Source: Anaerofilum sp. An201 (lineage in GTDB: Bacteria; Bacillota; Clostridia; Oscillospirales; Ruminococcaceae). Taken from it: a stretch of DNA of 39,371 nucleotides. The translations under genes and the position numbers were made by a program. How positions within the stretch are numbered: the first letter of the stretch is position 1; each line of letters opens with the position of its first letter. Under the pieces are notes generated by a model. The model was given only the letters and a program-made list of their open reading frames with translations, did no database searches and was not told the DNA's origin. Positions 1-7,652 of this stretch are shown here, piece after piece. The stretch covers positions 1-39,371 of the forward strand of contig NZ_NFJT01000026.1 of assembly GCF_002160015.1 (NCBI RefSeq), given 5' to 3'.

Positions 1-1642
1 TGGGGGCAGGGGTGGGGGTGGGATCGGGCGCCGTGACGGTGATCTGGAAGGAATCGCTCGGTTGGCCGTCTACCACTACACTGACGGTATAGTTGCCGGC
101 ATTGGAGGCCGAGAAAGTATAACTGGAACCGGTCGCAACCGATACACCGTCCAGCATCCAGGACGCACTGCCCAGATTCAGCCCTTCGCCGCTTACAGTG
201 AGCGTGAGGGTCTCGCCTACTTTACAGGCGTTATTGCCAGAGATGACCGGCTTTCCAACCGTCTTGCCCATGCTCACCGTGTTCGACTGGGTGCTGCCCA
301 TCGTGGCGTAGATGCTGTCGCCGGGTTTCACGAACAATTCTACATTTTCGCCGGTCTTGTCGGTCTGCTGGCCGTTGATGAACCACTGGATGGTCTTGTC
401 GCCCTTTCCAGTGACTTTCGAAACGTAGAATTTCACGTTTTCGCCGTCCGCCTTCACCTGGGTGCGGTCGGCCGAGATGGACAGCGTTCCCTTCGCGGTG
501 AAGATCGCGGTCACCGACAGGTTCGCCGTCAGGTTGGAGTCGGTGCGGGTGGCATCGGTGTTGCCGTCGCTCCACCTCACGAACTCATAGCCCTGGTTGG
601 GCACCGCGGTGACGGTGAAGGAGCTGCTGCTGCCCTGGGTGGTGAACTGCTTGCTGGTCACGCCGGAGAAGCCGTCGCCCTGGAGCGTGCCGTAGGTCAC
701 GCCGTCCACCTTTTCCACGGTGTAGGTGGCGGTGTAGGTCTTGACCTCCTCCACCACGCGGCGGGTGGGGATGTTGCTGGTGTCGGGACGGCGGTCCTCG
801 GTCTCCAGCGCGTGCTCGCGCACATAGGTCAGCACTTCCTGCAGCGCCTCGGTGGTCAGGTGCAGGCCGTCGCCGCGGGAATAGCTGGGCTTCAGATAGC
901 CGTCGCCGCCCTTCAGCACCTCGCTGCTGTTCAGGAACTTGTAGCCTTCCTCCTTGCACATCCGGGCAAGCGCCTGGTTGTACTCGTCGATCACCGACAT
1001 CTTGATGTCGGGGTAGTTGCTCTGCTTGGCGACCGGATACACCGAGTTCACGATGATGTCGGCATAGGGATAGCTCTCCTCCGCCCGCTTCAGCACCTCG
1101 CGGTAGTCCTCGATGAACTCCTCGGTGGTGTGATAGGGCGCGTCGTTGCTGCCGAAGGTGAAGATCACCCGGCGGGGCTTCATCATCGCAATGGTGTCCA
1201 CCATCGTGTAGCCGTGGTTGTCGCCCACAAAATAGCAGCAGTTGTCGGTGATGGCGGAGTAGACGCCCACGCCCACCTTGGCGGACACCTGCTCCAGCGG
1301 CAGCAGGTCGGCCACTGCCAGCGCGGCGGTGTTGGAATCGCCGATGAAGAGCGTCTCATCCAGGTATTCCTGGCCGGCGTCCTCGGTCTTTTTCAGGATC
1401 GTGTCGCCCAGCTCATCCACATCCAGCGTGTGTTTGTTGCTGTCGTAGCTGTCGCTGCCGGCGGAAGAGGCGGAAGAGCTGCCGGACGAAGGCTGCTCCG
1501 GATCGCCCGACACCAGCGCCACCGCAACGATGGTGCCCACCAGCACCGCCAGGAACACCGCGGCACAGATGGCCACCACCCGCGCCGCTTTGCGCTCGGT
1601 GTCGGTGAGATTTGTATACCATTGTTCAAACTTTTCTTTCAC
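1..1642 (-). CDS. Membrane-anchored SGNH/GDSL-like hydrolase with C-terminal repeat domains (3' end outside window)
   Basis: The frame opens at a GTG (1642) 3 bp after the stop of the HAD gene and stays open to the window edge (547 codons), so the C-terminus is missing. Residues about 20-44 form one membrane helix after a short charged N-terminus, then a Ser/Gly linker. The SGNH blocks are visible: FIGDSNT (nucleophile Ser103), TFGSNDAP (Asn166) and RGDGLHLT (Asp258, His261). After residue ~290 comes a region like the Listeria-Bacteroides/InlB-type repeat (Y-F-V-x-W-S-D-G-x-T), then Ig-like beta segments ending in a Thr/Pro-rich tail. Known: SGNH enzymes are esterases or acyl/acetyl hydrolases. 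Inferred: it faces outside and trims acyl groups on cell-wall or host glycans. The substrate is not readable from sequence. Confidence 0.85.
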   Translation of the reverse strand, partial: MKEKFEQWYTNLTDTERKAARVVAICAAVFLAVLVGTIVAVALVSGDPEQPSSGSSSASSAGSDSYDSNKHTLDVDELGDTILKKTEDAGQEYLDETLFIGDSNTAALAVADLLPLEQVSAKVGVGVYSAITDNCCYFVGDNHGYTMVDTIAMMKPRRVIFTFGSNDAPYHTTEEFIEDYREVLKRAEESYPYADIIVNSVYPVAKQSNYPDIKMSVIDEYNQALARMCKEEGYKFLNSSEVLKGGDGYLKPSYSRGDGLHLTTEALQEVLTYVREHALETEDRRPDTSNIPTRRVVEEVKTYTATYTVEKVDGVTYGTLQGDGFSGVTSKQFTTQGSSSSFTVTAVPNQGYEFVRWSDGNTDATRTDSNLTANLSVTAIFTAKGTLSISADRTQVKADGENVKFYVSKVTGKGDKTIQWFINGQQTDKTGENVELFVKPGDSIYATMGSTQSNTVSMGKTVGKPVISGNNACKVGETLTLTVSGEGLNLGSASWMLDGVSVATGSSYTFSASNAGNYTVSVVVDGQPSDSFQITVTAPDPTPTPAP

Positions 1643-1645
1643 GCT

Positions 1646-2314
1646 TTATACACCCTTTTCCTGTGTGGTTTCATCCAGCAGCCAGTCGGCCAGGCTGGAA
1701 CAGCTTTCGGCCCAGAAACAGGGCCGGTAGGCGGCCAGCTCTTCCCGGCTGCCATACCCATACAGCACCGCTGCTGCGTCCAGGCCGCAGTCTGCCGCAC
1801 CGATCATATCGTCCCTGCGGTCTCCCACCATCAGCACGCGGCGTCCCGCCAGCTCCGGCCGGGACAGCACATGCTGCATCACCGCCGTTTTGGTGTCGAG
1901 ACTGGCGTCCATCGAAGCGCCGCCCACCTCGTCGAACAGGCCCGCAATGCCCAGATGCTCGAGGATCGGCAGGGCCACCTCGCGCGGTTTGCTGGTGGCG
2001 GTGTAGAGGCCGATGCCCGCTTGCTTCAGCCGGCGCAGCATTTCCTCTGCACCGGGATAGAGGGTGCAGGCGAATTGTCCGTGGGTGGCATAGCGCCGGC
2101 GATAGATCAGCACCGCCTGCTCCACCTGCGCGGGATCGGAAAAGTGCTCGGCAAAGGTGCGCCGCAGCGGCGGGCCCAGATACCGTGTGAGATCCACACC
2201 GGAAACATCTTTTCCCATCTGGCGGAAGGTGTAGGCCATCGTATCCAGAATTCCGGGGCTGGAATGCACCAGAGTTCCATCCACATCGAACAAAACTGCC
2301 TGATATGCGGGCAT
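1646..2314 (-). CDS. HAD-superfamily hydrolase, phosphoglycolate phosphatase-like (222 aa)
   Basis: Start ATG at 2314 is preceded by AGGAGGAG at good spacing; longer in-frame openings upstream lack a ribosome site. Motif I is FDVDGTLVHSS (Asp10, Asp12), motif II lies in TATSKPREVA, and motif IV is MVGDRRDDMIGA, the full class I HAD set with an alpha-helical C1 cap between motifs I and II. Length fits the Gph/PpaX/beta-phosphoglucomutase group. Family knowledge says it dephosphorylates a small phosphorylated metabolite; the substrate cannot be set from sequence. The gene ends 3 bp before the SGNH hydrolase start, so translation of the two is probably coupled. A TTGTGG, 17 bp, TATAAT promoter lies upstream. 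Confidence 0.88.
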   Translation of the reverse strand: MPAYQAVLFDVDGTLVHSSPGILDTMAYTFRQMGKDVSGVDLTRYLGPPLRRTFAEHFSDPAQVEQAVLIYRRRYATHGQFACTLYPGAEEMLRRLKQAGIGLYTATSKPREVALPILEHLGIAGLFDEVGGASMDASLDTKTAVMQHVLSRPELAGRRVLMVGDRRDDMIGAADCGLDAAAVLYGYGSREELAAYRPCFWAESCSSLADWLLDETTQEKGV

Positions 2315-2395
2315 GGGATCTCCTCCTGTTTTCATCTTCCTCCGTATCGACCGGCCTTGTGCCCGGCGTTGCAGGTATTTTGACCAATCTTTTAT

Positions 2396-2424
2396 ATTAT
2401 ACCATCGTACAGGTCGATCCACAA
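2396..2424 (-). promoter_or_regulatory. Sigma-A-type promoter for the HAD-SGNH pair
   Basis: On the minus strand TTGTGG (2424-2419), a 17-bp spacer ending in TGG, then TATAAT (2401-2396). It lies about 80 bp upstream of the HAD start codon. Confidence 0.65.
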
Positions 2425-2447
2425 GTATCAACCTGCAAAGCGGACGG

Positions 2448-2672
2448 TCAGTCGAGCTTGAAATCCTCCGGTGAGAATTCCGGCAGGCGCGGCGGTCGGC
2501 GCGGGACCCGCTTGAGGGGATCGTAGACATACCGCCTGCACTGGTGGGTGGGAGACACCGCGCCATGCCGCACGCACAGGATCAGGTTCGGGTCGGCGGT
2601 GGGCTGGCCGTGTTCGCAATATTGGCAGGCCGGCGGCACCGTGTTGCCGAACAGCTTGTGCTTTCCAAACAT
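2448..2672 (-). CDS. Small cysteine-containing conserved hypothetical protein (74 aa)
   Basis: The frame starts at ATG 2672 behind an AAAGGAGCG ribosome site and has its own strong promoter upstream. The protein has a CQYC pair at residues ~16-19, a third Cys in LILCVRHG and a fourth in THQCRRYVYDP, followed by a basic Pro/Arg stretch and an acidic end. Four spaced cysteines suggest a small metal-binding fold, but this is inference. The sequence pattern (CxxC near the start, then CRRYVYDPLKR) resembles short uncharacterised proteins of clostridial genomes. I do not recognise a function. Confidence 0.75.
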   Translation of the reverse strand: MFGKHKLFGNTVPPACQYCEHGQPTADPNLILCVRHGAVSPTHQCRRYVYDPLKRVPRRPPRLPEFSPEDFKLD

Positions 2673-2708
2673 AACAATCGCTCCTTTGGCTCTGGGCAGA
2701 TTGATACA

Positions 2709-2737
2709 AATATAGTATATCCCGCCTTTGGTGTCAA
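2709..2737 (-). promoter_or_regulatory. Consensus promoter for the 74-aa protein
   Basis: Minus strand TTGACA (2737-2732), 17-bp spacer, TATATT (2714-2709), about 37 bp upstream of the ATG at 2672. Confidence 0.75.
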
Positions 2738-2775
2738 CTTTTGTCGGCTGTTTTGATGTACATGGGCGCGAAATA

Positions 2776-2784
2776 TGGTATAAT
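2776..2784 (+). promoter_or_regulatory. Extended -10 promoter candidate upstream of deoB
   Basis: TGGTATAAT forms an extended -10 box; no good -35 at 17 bp is seen. It lies about 200 bp before deoB, so it would give a long leader. Confidence 0.45.
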
Positions 2785-2874
2785 AACCACAGTTCGGTTA
2801 GTATACCACTTTATCTTTTATGCTCTTTTTCCCTCCCCTTGCGGGGCAGCCGAAAAAGACAGCGAATTCCGGCA

Positions 2875-2902
2875 TTTCGCTTGCGCTTTTTTGTGGTATA
2901 CT
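2875..2902 (+). promoter_or_regulatory. Proximal promoter candidate of deoB
   Basis: TTTCGC (2875-2880), 16-bp spacer carrying TG before the -10, then TATACT (2897-2902). The predicted start site falls at the left arm of the inverted repeat at 2911-2929. Confidence 0.55.
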
Positions 2903-2910
2903 GTCTGTGG

Positions 2911-2929
2911 GTTCTGGTTTGTCCAGAAC
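2911..2929 (+). promoter_or_regulatory. Inverted repeat, possible operator of deoB
   Basis: GTTCTGG and CCAGAAC are perfect 7-bp arms around a 5-base centre, sitting right after the TATACT box and about 50 bp before the deoB start. The position suits a repressor site; the regulator is unknown. Confidence 0.45.
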
Positions 2930-2979
2930 GCCGCACCAAACTTTTTTCATCCTATTATAAAACAGAAGGAGGACCGCAT

Positions 2980-4152
2980 ATGATCGAACGTGTGTTTCTG
3001 ATCGTTTTGGACAGCTTTGGCGTGGGCCATGCGCCCGACGCCGCCGATTTTTCCGATGAAGGTTCCGACACACTGGGCGCGATTGCCGGCCACCCCAATT
3101 TTCACACGCCCACTCTGGCGTCGCTGGGAATGTTCAACATCCCCGAAACGCCCTGCGATCCGGCGGCGGCGCCGCTGGGCGCGTTTGGCCGTTTGCAGGA
3201 GCGCAGCCGCGGCAAGGACACCACCATCGGCCACTGGGAGATCGCCGGTGTGGTGAGCCCCCAGCCGCTGCCCACCTATCCGCACGGATTCCCGCCCGAG
3301 GTGATCGAAGAATTTGAGCGTCTCACCGGGCGCAAGGTCATCTGCAACCTGCCCTACTCCGGCACCGACGTCATCCGCGACTACGGCGAGGAGCATCTGC
3401 GCACCGGCGCTCTGATCGTCTACACCAGCGCCGACAGCGTATTCCAGATCGCGGCCAACGAGGCCGTCGTGCCGGTGGAGGAGCTGTACCGCTACTGCGA
3501 GATCGCCCGCAGGATGCTCACCGGCCCCCATGCGGTGGGCCGTGTGATCGCGCGCCCCTTTGTGGGGACCTGCGCCGCCGACTTCAAGCGCACCGCCAAC
3601 CGCCACGACTATTCGCTCACCCCGCCCCGCCCCACCATGCTGGACGCTCTGCAGGCCGCCGGGCTGGACACCATCGGCGTGGGCAAGATCTATGATATTT
3701 TTGCCGGCCAGGGCATCAGCCAGACACACCGCACAAAATCCAACCACCACGGCATGGAAGTGACCCTGGAGCTGGCAAAGACCAATTTCAAGGGCCTGGC
3801 CTTTGTGAATCTGGTGGACTTCGACATGGTCTACGGGCACCGCAACGACGTGCCCGGCTACGCTGCCGCCGCCACTGAATTCGACGGCCAGCTGGCGCAG
3901 CTGCTGCCGCTGCTGGGCGAGAAGGATCTGCTGCTGATCACCGCCGACCACGGATGCGATCCGGCCACCCCTTCCACCGACCACTCCCGCGAGATGGTGC
4001 CGCTGCTGGCATACGGTGCACAGGTGAAGCCGGGCGTGGCGCTGGGCACCGTGCAGGGCTTCGGCTGCATCGCCGCCACCGTCTGCGAGGCGCTGGGCGT
4101 GCCGGCGGAGGTGGAGGGCGAAAGCCTCTGGGCCGCCATCACCGGGCGCTGA
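2980..4152 (+). CDS. deoB: Phosphopentomutase
   Basis: The 390-residue product interconverts (deoxy)ribose 1- and 5-phosphate, linking nucleoside breakdown and the pentose phosphate pathway in the cytosol. It is an alkaline phosphatase superfamily metalloenzyme: LIVLDSFGVGHAPDA near the N-terminus gives the first metal ligand, KDTTIGHWEIAG carries the phosphorylated Thr, and TADHGCDPATPSTDHSRE gives the C-terminal metal ligands. Length is normal for DeoB. The start at ATG 2980 follows AGAAGGAGG; the same frame is open far upstream but has no ribosome site there. It stands alone without pdp or deoD next to it. Two promoter candidates and a palindrome lie upstream. Confidence 0.97.
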   Translation: MIERVFLIVLDSFGVGHAPDAADFSDEGSDTLGAIAGHPNFHTPTLASLGMFNIPETPCDPAAAPLGAFGRLQERSRGKDTTIGHWEIAGVVSPQPLPTYPHGFPPEVIEEFERLTGRKVICNLPYSGTDVIRDYGEEHLRTGALIVYTSADSVFQIAANEAVVPVEELYRYCEIARRMLTGPHAVGRVIARPFVGTCAADFKRTANRHDYSLTPPRPTMLDALQAAGLDTIGVGKIYDIFAGQGISQTHRTKSNHHGMEVTLELAKTNFKGLAFVNLVDFDMVYGHRNDVPGYAAAATEFDGQLAQLLPLLGEKDLLLITADHGCDPATPSTDHSREMVPLLAYGAQVKPGVALGTVQGFGCIAATVCEALGVPAEVEGESLWAAITGR

Positions 4153-4232
4153 TTTCGGCCGGACAGCCCCCATTTTGAAAATCTTTGGCAACTTTTTAAA
4201 AAATAGCCGGTTTGGATGAAAGATTTCGATCG

Positions 4233-4259
4233 GATCGTTCGTATATAGGGTGAACGATC
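4233..4259 (+). promoter_or_regulatory. 27-bp inverted repeat upstream of a small membrane protein gene
   Basis: GATCGTTC and GAACGATC are perfect 8-bp arms around an 11-base centre that contains TATATA. It lies 45 bp before the start of the 49-residue protein. This is the shape of a dimeric repressor operator over a promoter core, but the binding protein is unknown. Confidence 0.5.
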
Positions 4260-4304
4260 AAAAAACTGCACTTCAAACAAACAATTTTCAAGGGGGGCTT
4301 TTCC

Positions 4305-4454
4305 ATGTTGCAGATGATCCTGGTTGCAATCGCCGTATTGGTTGCTTTGAGCTATATTTTTGCAAGCGTTGCCGCTGATCCCGAGGAACAAAGCGAAACG
4401 GCGCAGGAGACGACCCCCGCCGATGTCTCTTCTTCCACTCCCCATGCGGCCTGA
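4305..4454 (+). CDS. Small single-pass membrane protein (49 aa), unknown function
   Basis: The short frame begins at ATG 4305 behind AAGGGGGG at good spacing. Residues 1-22 are a hydrophobic helix (MLQMILVAIAVLVALSYIF), and the rest is a short acidic, Thr/Ser/Pro-rich tail with no basic residue except a His near the end. It is flanked by an inverted repeat upstream and a strong terminator hairpin downstream, so it looks like an independent transcript and not noise. I do not recognise a family. A cleavable signal is unlikely because no basic N-region precedes the helix. Confidence 0.6.
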   Translation: MLQMILVAIAVLVALSYIFASVAADPEEQSETAQETTPADVSSSTPHAA

Positions 4455-4482
4455 CGGTTCGCCGGTGATTGAAGTTTTACTT

Positions 4483-4531
4483 GCACCGCCGCCCGGCATT
4501 GGTTCTTCGCCGGACGGCGGTGTTCTGTTTT
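4483..4531 (+). terminator. Terminator between the 49-aa gene and the YdcF-like gene
   Basis: Arms CACCGCCGCCCGGC and GCCGGACGGCGGTG pair in 13 of 14 positions and are followed by TTCTGTTTT. Confidence 0.7.
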
Positions 4532-4553
4532 CGTGAAAAAGGTAGTTTCTTCT

Positions 4554-5309
4554 ATGGATATCCGACCGATCCTTTCCTCGCTGCTGGCTCTGGCGCTGAG
4601 CGTGCAGAGCGTGCTGTGCGCCACCCGCGGCAGCTTCAATCTGGGTTCCCTGCTGGTCTATCTGGCCACCGCGGCGGCCTGGATCTACACCTTTCTATAC
4701 CGCCCGATCGGTCAGTTCTGCGCGCACGGACCGGGACGCGCGCTGAAATACCTGTTTGCGGCCGGGCTTGTCCTGCTTGCCGCGCTGGTGGCGTTCGTCT
4801 GCCTGGCCGGCTACGCCATGCCGCCGCAGGGCAACGAGCGCGCCATCCTCGTGCTGGGCGCCGGGCTGCGCGGCGAGGAGCCGTCCGGCATGCTGGCACG
4901 CCGCCTGGACGCCGCGCTGGAGGCGTGGCGGCAGAATCCGGACGCCCTGCTCGTGGTGAGCGGCGGCCAGGGCCCCGACGAGGTCATCCCGGAAGGGCAG
5001 GCCATGCAGCGGTATCTGCTGCGCAAGGGGGTGCCCGAGGAAAAGATCCTGGTGGAGGACAGGAGCACCAGCACACAGGAAAACTTCCGGTTTTCCATGC
5101 AGCTGCTGGAACAGGCGGGCATCTCCGCCAGCGAACCGGTGGCATTTTCCACATCCGATTTTCATTGCTGGAGAGCGGCGCAGTATGCCCGCAAGGAAGG
5201 CTTTTCCGAGGTGCGCTGCATCCCGGCTTCCTCCCCTCCCACAATGGTCGTACCCAGCACGCTGCGCGAGGCGTTTGCCGTGCTGTATTATGCGGCGTTC
5301 CAACGCTGA
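4554..5309 (+). CDS. YdcF/SanA/ElyC-family (DUF218) membrane protein
   Basis: The 251-residue protein has two or three N-terminal membrane helices (about residues 5-22, 30-45 and 64-85) and then a DUF218 domain: ILVLGAGLRGEEPS, ARRLDAALEAW, LLVVSGGQGPDE, EGQAMQRYLLRKGVPEEKILVEDRSTSTQENF and a late FSTSDFHCWRA. This is the hallmark layout of YdcF/ElyC/SanA proteins, tied in other bacteria to envelope integrity; the biochemical reaction is not settled. A GTG at 4533 would also open the frame, but it sits in the T-run of the terminator; ATG 4554 after AAAAAGGTAG is preferred. The next gene starts 19 bp downstream, so this seems to head the ABC operon. Confidence 0.88.
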   Translation: MDIRPILSSLLALALSVQSVLCATRGSFNLGSLLVYLATAAAWIYTFLYRPIGQFCAHGPGRALKYLFAAGLVLLAALVAFVCLAGYAMPPQGNERAILVLGAGLRGEEPSGMLARRLDAALEAWRQNPDALLVVSGGQGPDEVIPEGQAMQRYLLRKGVPEEKILVEDRSTSTQENFRFSMQLLEQAGISASEPVAFSTSDFHCWRAAQYARKEGFSEVRCIPASSPPTMVVPSTLREAFAVLYYAAFQR

Positions 5310-5328
5310 CAAAAAACGAGGTGAAACG

Positions 5329-6159
5329 ATGAACCCCATTATCCGTGTGGAGCATCTGCGCAAGGTGTACCGCGTGGGCAAGGAAAAGGTGGTGGCGCTG
5401 AACGACGTCAGCCTGTCCATCCTGCCCGGCGAGGTATGCTGCATCGTGGGTGCTTCCGGCAGCGGTAAGTCCACGCTCCTGAACCAGCTGGCCGGGCTGG
5501 AAAAGCCCACCCGCGGCCGTGTGCTGATCGGCAGGCATGAGATCAGCGCGATGACCGAAAACGAGCTGGCCGCGTTCCGGCAGGCGCATCTGGGCTTTAT
5601 CTTCCAGAGCTACAACCTGCTGCCCAATCTCACAGCCGCCGAAAACGTGGCGCTGCCATTGATGTTCAAGGGCGTGCCGCGCAAACAGCGGCAGAAAATG
5701 GCGGTGGAACAGCTGAAGCTGATGGGTCTTGCCAAGCGCGCCGGCCACAAGCCCACCGAGATGAGCGGCGGCCAGCAGCAGCGTGTGGGCATTGCACGCG
5801 CCTTTGTGACGCGTCCAAAGGTGATTTTTGCGGACGAACCCACCGGTAACCTGGACACCAAGACCACCCGCCAGGTGCTGCGCAGCATGCTGGAGATGGC
5901 CAAAGAGCACGGGATCACCTTTGTGATGGTGACCCACGAAAAAGACCTGGCCGGCATCGCCGACCGCGTGATCACCATTCAGGACGGCAATGTGCTGTCC
6001 GACGTGGTGGTGGGCGACGCCGAAAAGGCTGCCAACCGCGCGGCTTTGTTTGACAGCCTGGAAGAACAATCACCCGCCGAACCGGTGGCGGCTGTCCCTG
6101 CGGGGGCAGAGCCGGAGGGCACGGCGGCAAATAAAACTGAAAAAAAGCGAGGAGTGTAA
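5329..6159 (+). CDS. ABC transporter ATPase, LolD/MacB type
   Basis: Start ATG 5329 follows CGAGGTG. The 276-residue protein has Walker A GASGSGKST, Q-loop FIFQSYNLLPNL, signature MSGGQQQRVGIARAF, Walker B VIFADEPTGNLD and switch His in MVTHEKD. The A-loop insertion and PTGNLD are typical of the LolD/MacB/FtsE group that powers FtsX-type permeases (mechanotransmission and export, not classical import). About 45 residues of Ala/Glu-rich tail follow the core, longer than usual. It sits 2 bp before the secreted partner gene and one gene before the FtsX/MacB permease, so the three should form one complex in the cytoplasmic membrane. Confidence 0.93.
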   Translation: MNPIIRVEHLRKVYRVGKEKVVALNDVSLSILPGEVCCIVGASGSGKSTLLNQLAGLEKPTRGRVLIGRHEISAMTENELAAFRQAHLGFIFQSYNLLPNLTAAENVALPLMFKGVPRKQRQKMAVEQLKLMGLAKRAGHKPTEMSGGQQQRVGIARAFVTRPKVIFADEPTGNLDTKTTRQVLRSMLEMAKEHGITFVMVTHEKDLAGIADRVITIQDGNVLSDVVVGDAEKAANRAALFDSLEEQSPAEPVAAVPAGAEPEGTAANKTEKKRGV

Positions 6160-6161
6160 TC

Positions 6162-7652
6162 ATGAAAATCCGCATCCACCCCCGATACCTCAGCGCCGCA
6201 CTGGCAGCTGTTATGCTGTGCACCGCAGCGGGCGCAGGCGCTGTGATGGCCCAGCCTGCATCCAGCAACGTTGCCGTGCAGAGCGGCGACGAATCCACCG
6301 AGCCCACCCCCACTCCCCCTCCCGTACAGGGCGGCGACGTGTTTGTGTCCGGCTATGAGCTGCTGAACCAGAACGGCAAGGTGGGCAACCTGGTGCGCGA
6401 CAAGAACAACGACACCATCCCCTCCGGCACCCTGACCGTCTACATAACCGACCAGCGCATCAACGGCAGCCATCTGGGCGCAAACGATTTCGGCAAGGTG
6501 CAGGTGATGCCGCAGCAGACCAGCGTCTTCACCGCCGAGCAGGGAACGGTGAGCCAGATCAGCGCCGTGCCCGGTTCCGACACGGTCGCCGGCCATGTGA
6601 CCTACAAAGTGGTATTCAACAACCTGAAATACTACGGAGGCGACAACAACTTCTCCTTCGACATCTCCTACACCGGCCTGAACGGCAACATGAGCGTGCC
6701 GGTGCAGACACTTTCGCTCGCTCTGCCCCAGTGCCAGACCATCGAAAAGGCCGGCGCGCAGAGCGGCGTGGAGCTGCGTGCCCCCGGCTTGCTGGTGAAG
6801 GATTTCAGCTACGGCGGCGCTTCGGTTCCCGCCGGTGAGGAGTTCACCCTGAACCTGACCGTTTTCACCACCACCGGCGACCAGGCGCTGAGCGACGTGA
6901 CCGTAAACCTGGGGCTGCCCGAGGGCGTGACCATGTCCACCGGCAATTCCTCGCAGTATGTGGGCGCCATGAACCCCGAGACTTCGGCAAACCTGCAGTA
7001 TAAGATCCTGCCCGGCGCCAACTTCACCGGCGGCGTGGCCACCTTCCAGGTGACCATGAGCGGCGTCGGTTCCAAGGACGGCACCAAGAGCGAAGCCACC
7101 TCCACCATCACCGTGCCTGTTGTGCAGCCCGAGCGCTTTGAGATCACCAAAATCTCGGGCGCCGAGACCCTGATGGTGGGCGAGGAAGGCTATCTGGAAG
7201 TGACCTTCGTCAACAAGGGCAAACAGCCGGTGAGCAATCTGTCGGCCGAGATCAGCGGCGAGAACCTGCGCAATCCCGGCCAGAGCCAGTATCTGGGCAA
7301 CGTCCAGCCCGGCACGGAGAACACCGCCGAATTCACCATTTCCTCCGACGTGGAGGGAACCATCACCGGTATGATCACCCTGAGCTATGAGGACGCGAAC
7401 GGCAACGTGAAAACCATCAGCAAGGAGTACTCCTGTACCGTACAGCCCGCGATGGACATGGGCGGAATGGACCCCGGCATGGAAATGCCCATCGATCCGA
7501 TGCCCGAAGAGAAGTCCGGCCTGCCTGTGTGGGCCTGGATCCTGATCGGCCTGGGCGTTGTGGGCGTTGGCGCCGCGGTGACGGTGGTTGTGCTGAAAAA
7601 GAAAAAGGCCAAAGCGCTGGCCATGCTGGAGGATGACGATGAAGATATCTGA
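6162..7652 (+). CDS. Secreted, C-terminally membrane-anchored beta-sandwich protein (COG1361/CARDB-like) of an ABC system
   Basis: The 496-residue protein has a signal peptide (basic start, hydrophobic core about residues 12-28, AxA-like end before QPASSN), a Thr/Pro spacer, then repeated Ig-like segments. The part from about 220 to 430 has the spacing of S-layer-like/CARDB domains (EEFTLNLTVFTTTGDQALSDVTVNLGLP, and again EEGYLEVTFVNKGKQPVSNL). It ends in LPVWAWILIGLGVVGVGAAV, a membrane helix with a Lys-rich stop. COG1361-type proteins are often encoded beside MacB-like ABC genes; their task is not known. Inferred role: the extracellular part that meets the substrate or the cell wall. Its last 14 bases overlap the permease gene, so expression is coupled. 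Confidence 0.85.
   Translation: MKIRIHPRYLSAALAAVMLCTAAGAGAVMAQPASSNVAVQSGDESTEPTPTPPPVQGGDVFVSGYELLNQNGKVGNLVRDKNNDTIPSGTLTVYITDQRINGSHLGANDFGKVQVMPQQTSVFTAEQGTVSQISAVPGSDTVAGHVTYKVVFNNLKYYGGDNNFSFDISYTGLNGNMSVPVQTLSLALPQCQTIEKAGAQSGVELRAPGLLVKDFSYGGASVPAGEEFTLNLTVFTTTGDQALSDVTVNLGLPEGVTMSTGNSSQYVGAMNPETSANLQYKILPGANFTGGVATFQVTMSGVGSKDGTKSEATSTITVPVVQPERFEITKISGAETLMVGEEGYLEVTFVNKGKQPVSNLSAEISGENLRNPGQSQYLGNVQPGTENTAEFTISSDVEGTITGMITLSYEDANGNVKTISKEYSCTVQPAMDMGGMDPGMEMPIDPMPEEKSGLPVWAWILIGLGVVGVGAAVTVVVLKKKKAKALAMLEDDDEDI

Noticed and set aside
62-2383. Very long open frame on the plus strand opposite the SGNH and HAD genes
   Set aside because: Its protein is a low-complexity His/Gly/Val/Ala/Arg mixture without domains, and the minus strand carries clear motifs. 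Antisense of a GC-rich gene easily stays open.
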